A stretch of 64,000 nucleotides of DNA from Gyromitra esculenta (Eukaryota > Ascomycota > Pezizomycetes > Pezizales > Discinaceae), in contig JBCAML010000012.1 of NCBI GenBank assembly GCA_038503075.1, forward strand, positions 682,001-746,000, in the 5' to 3' direction. Below the pieces are notes generated by a model. That model was not told the origin of the DNA and made no database searches. It saw nothing but the letters and a program-made list of their open reading frames with translations. The position numbers were made by a program, and so were the translations under genes. This document shows positions 1 to 11,813 of this stretch, piece after piece (position 1 is the first letter of the stretch; every line of letters begins with the position of its first letter).

Positions 1-932
1 GAGCGGGCGATAAAGGCTGCGAGGGAGCGAAGGTTGATCACGTATGAGGAGCTACCGTTCCCATGGCGGGTGAACCCATACATCCTCCGTGGATACCGCT
101 TCACGGAAACGAAATTGGAATGCGTTCGCTCAGCGTTTGCGCTCAATAACGAGACTTGCAATATCTGGACGCATGGACTGGGCTTCGTCCTTATTCTCGC
201 AATTGCATTCTATTTCTACCCAACTAGTCAGATCTTTAGCTACCATACCACTGCGGATAAGATGATCAACGGGCTCTTTTTCCTTGCGGCAGCCAAGGCG
301 CTGGCATGTTCTACCATCTGGCACACGTTTTCCTCGATCTCACACCAGACGACGATGGAGCGGTTTGCGTGCGTGGATTACTCTGGTATCTCCATGTTGA
401 TCGCGGCATCCATCATGACAACAGAGTACACCGCATTCTACGTGGAGCCAGTTAGCCGTTCTATCTACATGGGTATTACCTTGGTTTTTGGCATTGCTGG
501 TGTTATCCTACCTTGGAAACCAACGTTTAATAGGGCCGATATGAGGGTGTGGAGGGTCATCTTCTATCTGACCCTTGGTGCCACAGGCACCATCCCAATG
601 ATTCAACTCTCTCTGACAAGGGGGCTGACATGGACTCTGCTCTTCTATCTCCCCATCGCGAAATCTGTAAATTTACCCCCAACAAACTGAGTGTGAGACA
701 AGCTGAACATGGTACTGACGTCATTTCTCATTTTTTCTAGATTGCGGTATATCTGGCCGGTGCCTTCATCTATGCAATGCAGGTGCCCGAGCGGTGGTAC
801 CCGGGGTTCTTTGATTGGTTCGGTGGGTCCCACAATATTTGGCACGTCTGCGTCCTGGGTGGGATCTTGTTCCACTGGCATGCGATGCATGATTTCTTTC
901 AGGAAGCCTTTTTACTGGCTGCTAAGAATTAA
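1..932 (+). CDS. PAQR / haemolysin-III-like (Izh family) membrane receptor, 5' truncated
   Basis: The frame is open to the left window edge, so the N-terminus is missing. Exons are <1..666 and 741..932, with intron 667-740 in phase 0. The visible part starts with a charged stretch and the family signature LPFPWRVNPYILRGYRF, followed by NNETCNIWTHGLG and about seven hydrophobic segments. Histidines expected for the family's metal site are visible in STIWHTFSSISH and, at the C-terminus, in HWHAMHDF. PAQR proteins are seven-helix membrane proteins; yeast Izh members are linked to zinc, sterol and lipid homeostasis, and animal members are adiponectin receptors with ceramidase-like activity. The C-terminus is complete (ends LLAAKN). 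The family assignment is strong; the exact Izh paralogue cannot be told. Confidence 0.9.
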
Positions 933-2130
933 TTGACACGGGCTTGATAACGGACTTTTTTTCGAGGAATTGTTGGTGATGATAGGGTTTTTTGGTTTTT
1001 TTGGCATATGATTGGGTGAAACGACGGTAGGCAGAAGTGTGAAAAAGCGTTTTGTGTTTTTGGTTTCTTGTGCATAATATTACGGTGGAGGGTGTGAATG
1101 TGACCTCGAGAGTGAGTGGACAGACCGAGTCTTGGTGTTGGGATTTTTATTTATTTCATTGTATACATGTATATATATAGATATATATTTGCGGGTTTAT
1201 GAGTACGTATTTTCTGTTTTCCTATTCATGCTGCATTTTCTTTCTTAATTTTTTTTTTTCTTCGACTCTCTTTCTCTAGTTCTTCTTTTCTTCAATTATT
1301 TTTTTACCTTATTTTTTGCACCCGCACTACATGTAGTTCTTTCTTTGGGTCGATGGACTACATCACATCTCCTAGATCAATCTTGTTTGAACATCATCGT
1401 AGCGCATTTTGATTGTTTTCTTCTCTCTTGATCGACTCTTTCTTTTCTTTCAGCACATAAATGTCAATTTCATACCGTTTTTTTAATATTACATCTTACC
1501 TGTTTCCTTTTTTAAAAAAAGCTGTCAGAGCATCAAGTGTGGACTCATAGGGTGGATGCATAGATGGGGTAAACACTGGATTATGGCAGGGTCTCATCGA
1601 AAAGTAGTTTTAAATATCGAATTAAGTTCGTATGGTATAGGTACATGTATGTAACTTGTATGCCCCGCATTACGGACCATGTAAAGATGTAGATGGTCTT
1701 AATCGCGGTATCCTAGTTCGAATCTACAACGCGATGGACACTGTTCCGTATCAACAACTGTAGGTTTGACCGAGAATATACAGAGTAGAGTAGTACTAAT
1801 ATTTCCCTACGGATATTTAAAGGCCGTCTGACCATGAGCTCTATCATGATAGTTCCAATCTGACAGGCCAAACCGCCAGCTTACAAGAGTTCTGATCATG
1901 AAATATCACCCCGATCTCAACCCTAACCCCATCCCCCATATTTGCCAAGCCTTAAAACTGCACAGCCCTGACTGGTTAGCTTCAAAATGCTATTTACCTG
2001 TCCGTGCATAAAAAAACGTTTCCGCGAAGCGCATAACCTCAATTTTTTTCTTGACTCCTAGCCAACACCTCCGAGACACGAATTCCCACAAACTAGTTAC
2101 CTCATACAACAGAATTTGAAGGAGAAAGAC
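933..2130. other. Intergenic: 3' flank of PAQR gene and promoter of SMAP gene
   Basis: No supportable gene. It contains T-rich tracts around 1240-1310 and three TACATGTA palindromes (1164, 1328, 1642). The last 150 bases probably hold the promoter and leader of the next gene. Confidence 0.6.
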
Positions 2131-3406
2131 ATGGCACCAGAAGATCTCTTTGCCGGTATTAACCCCGAGCGCCTCGCGATGATGCAGTCCATCGATGTTC
2201 CGCGTACCGAGCGCGGGGGACGTGGTGATCGCGGGGGACGGGGGGGACGGGGCGGTAGGAGTTCCGATCGAGGTGGACGCGGGAGAGGCGCGGGCTCTTA
2301 TAGGAATGGTAGGCAGGCGCAGGGAAGCAAGATTACCTTTGGCAGTGATGGGTCACAGCTGAATGGGAATGGCGCAATTGAGGCGGAGGAGAAATCTCCC
2401 TGGGAGGAAAGTAGCGCTCTTCAGAGACGGGCAGAACTGAAGAATGGTGGGAAGAAACCAGAGGTAGAGAAGAAAGCTGAGGAGCTGAAGAAGGAAATTA
2501 AGGAGGACAAGAGCGATAAGAAAAAGAAACGGAAGAGGGATGATGAGATGGAGGTTGGTTTTTTTTGATTTTGTTAATTGCAATCATTTCCCAAGTGCTG
2601 ATGGTTTTTTCCCCAGGTTCCCTCCACCAATGGAACCACAGCAGAGTCAAAGAAAGATAAGAAGCACAAGAAATCTAAAACCGAGGAGACTCTCACCAAC
2701 GGTGAAACGGACAAGAAGGAAAAGGGGAGCAAAAAAGACAAGAAGGAGGTCAGCTCGAATGGTGTGGAATCTTCTGATGAGCCAAAACTATCTAAGGAAC
2801 AGAAAAAAGCCGCAAAGGCGACAAAGAAAGCAAAAAAAGAAGCAAAAAAAGCCGCGAAGGCCATGAAGGAGTCAAAAATGATCAACAGGAAGGACAACGA
2901 GGAAGCTTCAGAGGTCAGTCATCTTCAGTTGATTCGTGCCACAGTCCAACACTGACTCTCCTCCGACCCCTAGCCAGAAAAACCCAAACCCAAACCCAAA
3001 TCAGACAAGAAAGAAGAATCCACCAAATCCAAGTCTCGTGAATCAAAAGACGGAAAGTCTAGTCACGAAGAGCGTAGGAAGACAGATAAGGGCGAAGAGG
3101 TGAAGGTGGGCGAGGTTTGAGCTAACTCCAATATTTCGCCGACGGGTCCCCGCTGATCCCCTCTAGACCACCGAAGCTGCAGAAGTAGCCGCTTGGAACG
3201 CTTCACAGTTGTCCGGCGGCGATGATCGCAAAGCCAAATTCCTCCGACTCCTCGGTGCTGGTTCCAGCTCTGCGCCAACCACCAACGGGAATGGCAAGAC
3301 ATCTACTATTTCGAAGCGGGAACAGGAGCTTGAAAAGCAGTTTGATATCGGCATGAGGATGAAGAACGAGGTTGGGGGAAAAAGGAGGGGTCTTGGGGCT
3401 TTATAA
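2131..3406 (+). CDS. RGG-box, lysine-rich protein with C-terminal SMAP (small acidic protein) domain
   Basis: Four exons: 2131..2553, 2617..2913, 2974..3105 and 3167..3406 (about 363 aa). The start is the ATG of MAPEDLFAGINPERLAMM; the in-frame codons upstream lack an ATG. Residues about 30-65 form a Gly/Arg RGG region typical of RNA binding. Residues about 110-270 are long Lys/Glu/Ala runs, with KKKKRKR as a likely nuclear signal. The C-terminal 70 residues (WNASQLSGGDDRKAKFLRLL then EQELEKQFDIGMRMK) resemble the SMAP domain of eukaryotic small acidic proteins. The donor of intron 3 is ambiguous (3100, 3106 or 3115 all keep phase). A nuclear RNA-linked or nucleolar role is inferred from composition only. 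Confidence 0.75.
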
Positions 3407-3723
3407 ACCATAGATGGGGTAGAAACGGTGATACCAATTAATGAAGTATCGTTGTAGATAATTATTTAAATGATTGCTTTTTCAATTGTTCTTTTTTCTT
3501 TTTTACAAAATCCAAAACAAGAGAGAAAGAATGGATATATCCTCCCTTGAAAAGCTTGACGCATCTATTAACCTATCAAGATAATCTTTTTCTTTCCACC
3601 GGCATCCCAGTAGCAGATAATATACAAGACGCAAATCAAAAAAAAAATCAAAGCTCCCTTTTCAATCCATCACACCAAAAAAACGCGCCGTGAACCCGTC
3701 CCAAAGCCCATCGTGTGCCTGAT
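3407..3723. other. Convergent 3' flanks
   Basis: AT-rich spacer between two convergent genes with A/T runs. Nothing else seen. Confidence 0.6.
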
Positions 3724-4052
3724 CTAGCTAAAGAACAATCGGAAAAGCTCAAAGATGATACCGCCGAAGACAACGAAGCCGAGCAAAACTAGTGGTTGGA
3801 TGAACGTTAGTGACAGATAATCTCCCTTGCATAGCAAGGAGACGTACCGAGCCAGATCGGCGAAACTGGGGACTTGAATTTCTTTGCTTTCGCAAGGGCA
3901 GCATCAGGTTTGCCACGCTTCAACTCTTCGCGTTTCGCATACTTCTCGTTCGCCTTGCGTTGTTGGGGAGTTTGAGCCTGCGGAAAGGAGGGTCAACACA
4001 AGTGAAATACGACCAAAGACAATATCAGACGGGTGAGAGAGAACCCTACCAT
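3724..4052 (-). CDS. YSY6: Stress-associated ER membrane protein Ysy6/RAMP4 (SERP1)
   Basis: Three exons on the minus strand, in transcript order 4050..4052, 3848..3977 and 3724..3788, giving 65 aa. The first coding exon is only the ATG: GTAGGG follows it directly and the next exon opens with AQTPQQRKANEKYAKREELK, the canonical family N-terminus. The rest reads KRGKPDAALAKAKKFKSPVS and then one C-terminal transmembrane helix (PIWLVLLGFVVFGGIIFELF). RAMP4/Ysy6 is a small tail-anchored protein associated with the Sec61 translocon and ER stress. Length matches the family. The family identity is almost certain; the one-codon first exon is supported by phase and by perfect family fit. Confidence 0.93.
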
Positions 4053-4393
4053 TACTAGGGATTTGGAGATGAAAATGAGCGTATGTGAATTAGGTTGTGT
4101 GAACGGCCGTGGGATATGGGATGGCGAGAGGAGCTTGTTTGGAGTGATTCGGAGCTCAGAGGCGGGACTAGTGGGTTTTAAAGGAGTGGGTTAGAGACCG
4201 AGAGGACACCTAATGCTTGCTAATGAAGCTCAGACTCGCCGACGGTCGCTCAAGCCTCAATAGCACCCCACAATCGCCAAGCCAAGCCACCCACTGTATC
4301 TGCGACCGTCAGGGTACGTCGAGATGTAAGAGGACAGTAGAGCATTCAATCCATATCCACCAAAGACAACCGTTTCGACGGCAGCCGCATACG
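4053..4393. promoter_or_regulatory. Divergent promoter between YSY6 and the small mitochondrial-type protein gene
   Basis: 340 bases between two head-to-head genes. No clear TATA box. It should contain both core promoters, inferred only from gene orientation. Confidence 0.45.
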
Positions 4394-4875
4394 ATGGGTT
4401 CGCGCTTACCGAGATGCATCGCCGCCACCAGATCCCCCGTATTCGCCAATGGGCTGAGAACCCCTGGGATCGTGGGATTGCTGCAGCGACAGGCTTTTTC
4501 TGCAGCACCCCCGCCGCCCTCCGGAAGTGCCACCAGTAACCAACCTGGGAAGCCGGAGGTGTCCAAACATGTTTGTCTCTACGGTTTTACCTAAATCTAC
4601 AACTACAAGCGGCTGATGAGAGATTCTCATCTCTGTAGATTGGGTTTTATAAGGAATTCGGACGTCCCATATCCAGGGTTTTCCTGATGGCATTCTTCAC
4701 CTACCAAGCACTCTATTGGCTGTGGGTCAAGCTCGAAAAAAACGAAGAGAAGAAGGAAAAGGACGGTGGGTATTTTTGAATTGATTGGTGGTGTTTGTGC
4801 TGTTGCTGATGAAGAAGCGTAGAGGAGGTCTCTAGACTCTTAGCAGAAGTTGAGAGACTGCAAGGCACGAAATAG
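4394..4875 (+). CDS. Small single-span protein with probable mitochondrial presequence, function unknown
   Basis: Three exons: 4394..4570, 4639..4765 and 4823..4875 (118 aa). The N-terminus (MGSRLPRCIAATRSPVF, then GLLQRQAFSA) is rich in Arg, Ser and Ala without acids, as in matrix-targeting presequences. A proline/serine linker follows, then a conserved-looking block IGFYKEFGRPISRVFLMAFF with one membrane helix (MAFFTYQALYWLWVKL), and a charged helical tail (KNEEKKEKDEEVSRLLAEVE) that could be a coiled coil. The third exon is needed for the tail; without it translation ends early at 4779. An in-frame ATG at 4223 would add 57 residues of unlikely composition. I do not recognise the family with certainty; inner-membrane location is inferred. 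Confidence 0.7.
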
Positions 4876-5630
4876 ATTAGGGGAGGATAAAATGGAGAGC
4901 GAAGGAAATTGAGCGGGTATATATTATTGGAATCAAGTGCTGCGTATACACTATTTTTTTGAATGGTAGTTGTAAGGGGGCTGCCTCAATAATTGGTGAC
5001 CCAAGTTCATACATGTACATGTAGTTATTGTTCCACGCAACGGGACCCTGACAAAGCGTACAGCCGGTGGTAATTACATGTATATCGCAGGATAGCCCAA
5101 TACGGGTAATGTCAATGATTATTTGAAAACCGTTCCGGGGCAGGGGTTTCAGAGCCCAAATGGAATTATTATCATTCATCATTCGGGTTATAGAATAATC
5201 ATCCGAAGTTTTGTAGAGAAATGTATCCCATAAATGCTGGGAGGGCTGTTGGGTTGTAATGTTTGTACGCGTTCCCTTAACGGACTTGTTGACGAGAGAC
5301 AGATCATTACCAGTGTATTCTACATGTATTTTTGTTGTGGAAATGGAGGCACCTAAATATAAATTTGACATCCGCATCCGATATAGTCAAGGTATCTCAG
5401 TACTTCGTTCTGGAAATGGGTGGTTTCTACTTTGCTTTCTGGTTGGTGGAATAACGTTTTTCCGGATCAGTCTTCACACGTTGCGCTAGCCCGATACAGA
5501 CGAACTCTCCAGGTTTCGCGGGATCCTCACGCACGCTACTCTACTTCCCAGCTCGCTTCTCTTCTCTACCACCACCCCCAGCCAAGTCTTAAGGCACGAC
5601 TATCATAAGTTTTCTAAGGCTTGAGCAATT
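4876..5630. other. Intergenic, promoter of SHPRH-like gene
   Basis: No convincing gene. Four TACATGTA palindromes cluster here (5010, 5016, 5075, 5321), the densest group in the window. CT-rich sequence at 5540-5590 looks like a leader region. A 166-codon minus-strand frame at 4877-5377 has no recognisable domain and looks fortuitous. Confidence 0.55.
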
Positions 5631-8600
5631 ATGTCGCAAGGGGATTTGGAAACCGATGTTTTCGTTTGTGGTATTTATCTCTCTCTATTCCATTCCATTC
5701 CATCCCTTTCCTGTTCGGTTGTTTGCTGGTTGCTGGTTGGAAAGCTTACTTAGCTGATTTGCCGTTGCCTACAAGTAGCTTTGGTGGATTTTAATCCCCA
5801 AAACTTTAACCGCATTCTGTGGGTGGAAAATGGCGAAGGGGCGCCACGTGCCGACGGGAGTAGCCCGAGGTGCATACGGCTTACCGATGCACCGAAGGAA
5901 GGAGAAGTTTCGTTAATTTCACGATGCATCGATCTGGTATGTCTACCTCTATTTTATGTATCTTATTAGTGGAATAGTAGACTGATGATAGCGAACAGAC
6001 GCCAAATAGGGCTCAAGATCGCAAACTTCTCCTTGATGCTACCGGACGAGATGTTCGCATCGAAGTCTCAGCGGAAGTCACATTCTCGACTGAGGATGTG
6101 ATGGGCAACACCTCTGGGATTTCATCACTTCAAATGTTTCACAAACAAGAGGCGAAGTCCCCTCTTCTAACTTTAAGGTATATATGATTCACTGCCGTCA
6201 GTATTTTACTGTTCCTCTGCTCACTCTATACGTCCCTAGTTTGGATGTTTCCACCGTTTCGTCAGGGTGCAGGCGTGACATTATATGGGCCCAACGGATT
6301 AGGGACCAGGGAAAGTCCAAGAAGAAGCTTGAAAGAATGGCCGGCCTTAACTACTCTTATATCTTAAGATTTGATATGGAGAAAGTTTGGTTGAACTTAG
6401 AAGTCACCATACCAACCGCTGATGGTTGGTCCCACCGCTTATTTTTGAGATCTGGAGAGATCTGGTATCAATTGATGGCAGAGGCGTTCCCAAATGGAAA
6501 ACCTACCACCGAGAAGGCTGTAGCTGCCACTCTACGGGATTTCTATATCTCGGGGCATGTTCCGAACAAAACTGAAAACATTCCTAATTCAGTCCAACAC
6601 CCAATGTTGTCGTGCAATCTCTTACCATATCAGCGGAGGACTATCAGATGGATGATGCAACGAGAAGGAGTAGATCTACACGAAGGCTCCAGTTTAGCAG
6701 TTCCATATTGCAAGGAAGAATCAGATACTCTGCCCCCAACTTTTTTCACAGCAACTGATAAGAAAGGTCAAAAGTGTTATGTTTCACATGTTCTCGGAGT
6801 GGTTTCTACAGATTTGTTGGCACTGAATCGAGGGAGCGGAATTCCGAGGGGAGGAATCTTGGCCGAGGAGATGGGATTGGGAAAAACAGTCGAACTGATT
6901 GCTCTTATGTCTTTGTAAGTTTTAGATGAGGCCTGGTCTACGGATTGCTTCTAATATTTTCTAGGAGCAAAATGCCGGCGGCATACGATGGTGATAATTT
7001 CAGCACCGGCGCAACGTTGATAATCACGCCACCAAGTATTCTCGATCAGTGGAAAAGCGAAATTAAGACCCATGCGCCAAGAGTTAAGGGTAGGCTTAAA
7101 AATCTACCGTTTAATAACAAATTTCTTTTAAAGTAATACTTATAGAATTCTTCACTAGTCTTTCACTATCTGGGTATGAAATCGCACAAAAAACTGAGCA
7201 CAGAGGACCTGGTTCGGGAATTCACCGAGCACGATGTCGTCCTCACGACCTACACTGTTCTATCGGCGGAGATTCACTTTGTACAAGCACCTGTAGCTCG
7301 GCAAATGCGGAACCCAAAGAAATATGTCGCTAAGCAGAGTCCACTGGTTAAGCTTCGTTGGTGGAGAGTGTATGCCTCACCAATCCTGCTTTCTGTTAGA
7401 TTGTACTGATTTTCTAATTAGGTGTTTGGATGAAGCCCAGATGGTTGATGGCGGGTATAGCAATGCTTCAGGTATATTTTTCTCTATCGTTTGAATGGGC
7501 CAGACGAAAACTAATAGCTTGTAGTTGTTGCTCGAACGATTCCACGAGTAAATGCGTGGGCCGTTACAGGGACCCCAATCCGTAAAGATATCAATGATTT
7601 ACACGGTCTACTGAGATTCTTAGATTACGAACCCTTTTGTGGTAAAGACAAAGCAATCTTTAACCGGATTGTTAAATTCAACCCCGCCGCCTTCAAGTCG
7701 CTCTTTGGAGCCATTACTCTCCGTCATACTAAGGATATGGTGCGAAACGAAATTGTTCTACCTCTACAAAAGCGAGTCGTTGTTACTGTTCCCTTCTCCG
7801 CAATTGAGGACCAGAATTACCGCCATCTATTCGAGAAGATGTGTGCTGAATGTGGTCTTACTCAATCGGGTGCTCCTGTAGCGGGTGACTGGAGTCCAGA
7901 TTCCGAGACGCTCGATAAGATGCGGACTTGGTTAACAAGATTGAGACAGACTTGCTTACACCCACAGGCCGGCGAAAAGAATCGCAAAATTTTTGGAGTG
8001 AAGGGACCGCTAAGGACTGTTGAAGAAGTACTGCACGTTATGATAGACCAGCACGCAAACAGTATCCGAAACGACGAGAGATCACTTTTCGAGTCAATGA
8101 TAAAACGTGGTCAATTGTACGAACATGTAGAGAACTTTGAGTTGGCATTAGATGTCTGGAAGACTACTCTTGGCGAAGTCCAGAAGATTGTCGCGGAGTG
8201 TCGAGATGCGTTGGCGCAGGAGATCATGGCTCAATCAAAAGTAACTGTGGCTGAAGTAGCAGCGGAGAATTCTGACCTGTTTGTTGAGGATGACGACGAT
8301 GGTGATAAGGGCGAGGACGATTCGGACGTTAAAACAGGTCGCATTGGTACCTTAAAAAACCGACTTCGAACATTTTTAGATGTCGAGCATGCTTGTCTCT
8401 TCTGGGTTGGAACGGCCTATTATAATCTGAAAGATAAAGAAGAAGCAAAGAATCCAAAGAGCGAGAAGGTTGCAGAATTTCAGCAGTTGGAAGAGGATTA
8501 CTATCACCAAGCTAAGCTTGTTCGGAAGGAGGTACGAAAACAACCATATTCAAGATAACTATGGGTATATGTTGACTTCGGATTCAGATCATGCACGAGA

Positions 8601-11077
8601 CACAAAGCAAAGCGTTGAAACTTGTCAATAATCTCAGGAAAAAAGCTGGTCGGCAGGAATTTATTGACGTTCCTGACATCGTTCCACCAAGTAACAAAGG
8701 TGGTATCGAGAGTCGTTCTAATCTCGACGATATCTGCGACTTAGCTAGTGCCTTGAACGACCAAGTCATCATATTAGACACATGGCGGGAGACTTTAGTT
8801 CAGCTTCTTACGAAATCGATGATGGACGAGGATGAGAATGAGGAGCTTAAAGGAGATGAATTCGAGGTATCGGTAATGGAGCAGGAGCTAAGTGAACGTT
8901 ACATGACAGCTATACGAGGCTTGATTGCGGACAGAGAGGAAGCCCTCCAAGGACTGCCTAATCCACTGGTCAAACATGATATCCAAACTGACCTTGCTCG
9001 GGCTGGAACTTACCAGAATCTTCTAAATGAGCTCATCAGGAAGAAGGATATGTTGAAACCAAAGCAGGAACTTAGATTTCTGCGAGTTCATATAACGGAG
9101 CTTCGTGGTATAGCGGCGAATCTTAGGACTAAAGCTCAGTCTGGGAATGCAAGAGCAAATATTGAGAAGGCATTTGTTGAGGCGGAGCTGAAAAGGGTCC
9201 AGGAAACTATGACCACGCACACCAAGATTAATACAGACTTAGCAAGGCAAGATATCATCCAGTTATTTGACTTCCTTTCTTTTTCTGATTATTGGTAGGG
9301 AGGTTGAAATGATGCGCAATGTTATGAACGCGAGGAAGGATTATTATCGCCAGGTCCAAGATATCTCGGATACAGTAGCTCCATTCGATGTAGAGGAAGT
9401 CAAAGGAAACAAAAAGATCAATGCCGATTTGTTTGAGAGAATAGTGGGGGAGGAAAAGAAACTGGGGAACAAAATACGGGAAGCAAAGGCCAAATCGAGA
9501 TATCTAGTTCATCTAAAAGGTCAGGGAAAGGAAGAAAGTCCTGAGTGCCTTATATGCAGAGGTAAGTAACGAAATCCCAGGACAATTTTGTAGAGATAAA
9601 TACTGACATCTAGCCAGATCCCTATGAGATGGGAATTCTGACGAGTTGTGGCCACGAATTCTGTTTGTCCCCAATCTTTGTATTTTATGGTTCCTAGTGA
9701 GGAGAACTAATCGTTTTTTGTAGGCAAGGAATGTATGAGTAGTTGGTACAAAACGTCTCACAGGTGCCCAGCCTGTACTATAAATCTTAATTTTAAGGAT
9801 ATCTTCCAAATATCCTACAAACCAAAGGAGGCTACAATGCAAGAGGAGCGAAATTCCCTGGGCTCGGAAACTTCATGTCAATCTTCGCCCGGGATCTACG
9901 CGGATATGGATGATGGAATACTGAAAGAAATCAAGAGGATTGATCTGAAGTCGTATTTCGGTTCAAAGATCGACATGAGTATATTATATCCTATCCGAAT
10001 ATGTAAATTTTCTGCTATAATCTTCTAACATCCCTACAGTTGTCAGACACCTTCTTTGGCTTCAAGTGAACGAACGGGACTTTAAGGCTGTGATCTTCTC
10101 GCAATGGGGTGACTTCTTAGACTTTATGAAGATAGTCTTGACGCAAGCAAATATTGGATTCGCGACGTTAGAGAGAAAGAATGGTATCGAGAAGTTCAAA
10201 ACGGATCCTGGTTGTCACTGTTTCTTTCTCCACGCGAAGTCGCAATCGTGAGTAGATACATTGATTTATCGAACTGTAGGGTGAATAATTGCTAACACAG
10301 TTGAATAGTGCTGGACTGAGTTTGGTCGACGCTACGCATGTTTTCCTATGCGAGCCGCTTATCAATGTCTCCCTAGAGCTTCAGGCAATCTCACGTGTAC
10401 ACCGCATCGGACAAACAAGGCCAACGACCGTGTGGCTCTATGTTGTGAACGGTACTGTCGAGCAGTCTGTGTTAGAAGTGTCAACTCGTCGTCGCATGGC
10501 CCTGATAGAAAAGCATTATATCCCCGAGGAAGATGGGCGAAAATCGAAGCGGTCAAGGACGCCCAATTTTGACGAAGCGGGGGAAGAGAGCAAACCGAAA
10601 AGACGAGAGACACTGTGCTTCGATGATGATGATGATGACGATGAAAGAGAAAAAGAAAGATTGGAGAAGTCGGATGAGGTGTCCACGCCAGTAGCAAGAT
10701 CATCAAAACGCAAATACTATAGTAGCGACAATAACAGCGAGGAGAAGGATAGATCGAAGAGGCGCTCGTTGACCCCATCGCACCTTTCGCCCAAGACGCC
10801 TCTATCAGTGGACCGTCAACTTGATGTTGCTAATTCATTAGAACTTCAACAAGGGTTTACAAAGTTGGTGGAGAAGTCGCCTGGAGGGGGGGAAATGGTG
10901 GGAAATGAGGATCTGTGGTCCTGTTTGTTTGGGTTCGTAAAGGACGATCTACATAGGAGGAAAACAGATATTGCCATAAGGAGAGAAATTTTGGCTGGAG
11001 CAGCGGAAACCAGGATTGTGGTTGGGTCTAGCACTGCAGAAGGTTCGCAGGATGCATCAAGGGAAATGGTTAGTTAG
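5631..11077 (+). CDS. IRC20: SNF2-family ATPase with RING finger, SHPRH/Irc20-type E3 ubiquitin ligase
   Basis: Fourteen exons: 5631..5670, 5779..5936, 5999..6177, 6240..6914, 6965..7089, 7159..7369, 7422..7471, 7525..8531, 8588..9261, 9299..9561, 9618..9662, 9724..9978, 10040..10247, 10309..11077; 1552 aa. The SNF2 core shows Walker A GGILAEEMGLGKTVELIALM (about residue 335), motif II CLDEAQM (a DEAH-box variant DEAQ) and VTGTPIRKDINDL. A long helical insertion follows, then a C3HC4 RING at about 1121-1160 (CLIC...CGHEFCKECMSSWY...CPAC), then the C-terminal helicase lobe (AVIFSQWGDFLDFM, ISRVHRIGQTRPTTVWLY). A RING inside the split ATPase is diagnostic of SHPRH/Irc20, which act in DNA-damage tolerance and recombination control. 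The tail after about residue 1420 is acidic and low complexity. Intron 9262-9298 is only 37 nt. Exon boundaries are supported by phase throughout. Confidence 0.92.
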
Positions 11078-11813
11078 AGAGAGCAATTGGCCGTATATAA
11101 GAGGCTAGACGCCATATCCAGTTGTTCGGGAAGTTGAGCGGAAACTATTTTATGATACCAGAGCATTTCAGGGCGATTAGATGTCTTCTCTTACATTGTA
11201 GAGAACATATATAAACATTAGCACGGGCGTAGTAAACTAAATGATACCCATATAATTTCCATACTTAGCTATTTATACCGCGTTGTGTATAACTACTTGG
11301 TAAAGTGGAGCTTGTAATAAAAAAATAACTGAAAATAACAGTGATAAAACCTAAGTTCAGATATAGCTTTATTCAATGACAAAGATAGGTCATTGTGAGT
11401 TTTTCTGTTCAATACGTGGGAAGGAAACGCTGGAACTTGTTCGATAGCTACATGTAGCCGTATAAGATGAAACATTTGCTGAGTATCTGGGCCCCCGCTT
11501 GGTCAGGTTTCATCTGGGAATGAAGGCAAAAGGATGTTAGCACCACCAGCCCCCACACGAACACCCACGGCTGTACTAACCAGGCGGTGTCATGCTTGAA
11601 TATACTAGAGCGGGAATATGGCACACAAGATTCACACATAGCTAGGTCTAAGGGCTACGGCCGAGTGATGGCCCGTGGTCCTTATAAATCGACCAAACGA
11701 ATAAATACTCTTTATAGTTGTGATTACTAAGAAAATTCGCAAATTGTTCTTCATTTAGCTATGTAAAACTTGCTGAGCCACAAATTCCACATGATTCGAT
11801 GTTCAATACTGAT
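11078..11813. other. Intergenic between convergent genes
   Basis: AT-rich, no gene supported. One TACATGTA at 11449. Confidence 0.55.

Noticed and set aside
4877..5377. 166-codon minus-strand frame upstream of the SHPRH-like gene
   Set aside because: No domain, no start context, and it spans four TACATGTA repeats; composition looks random.
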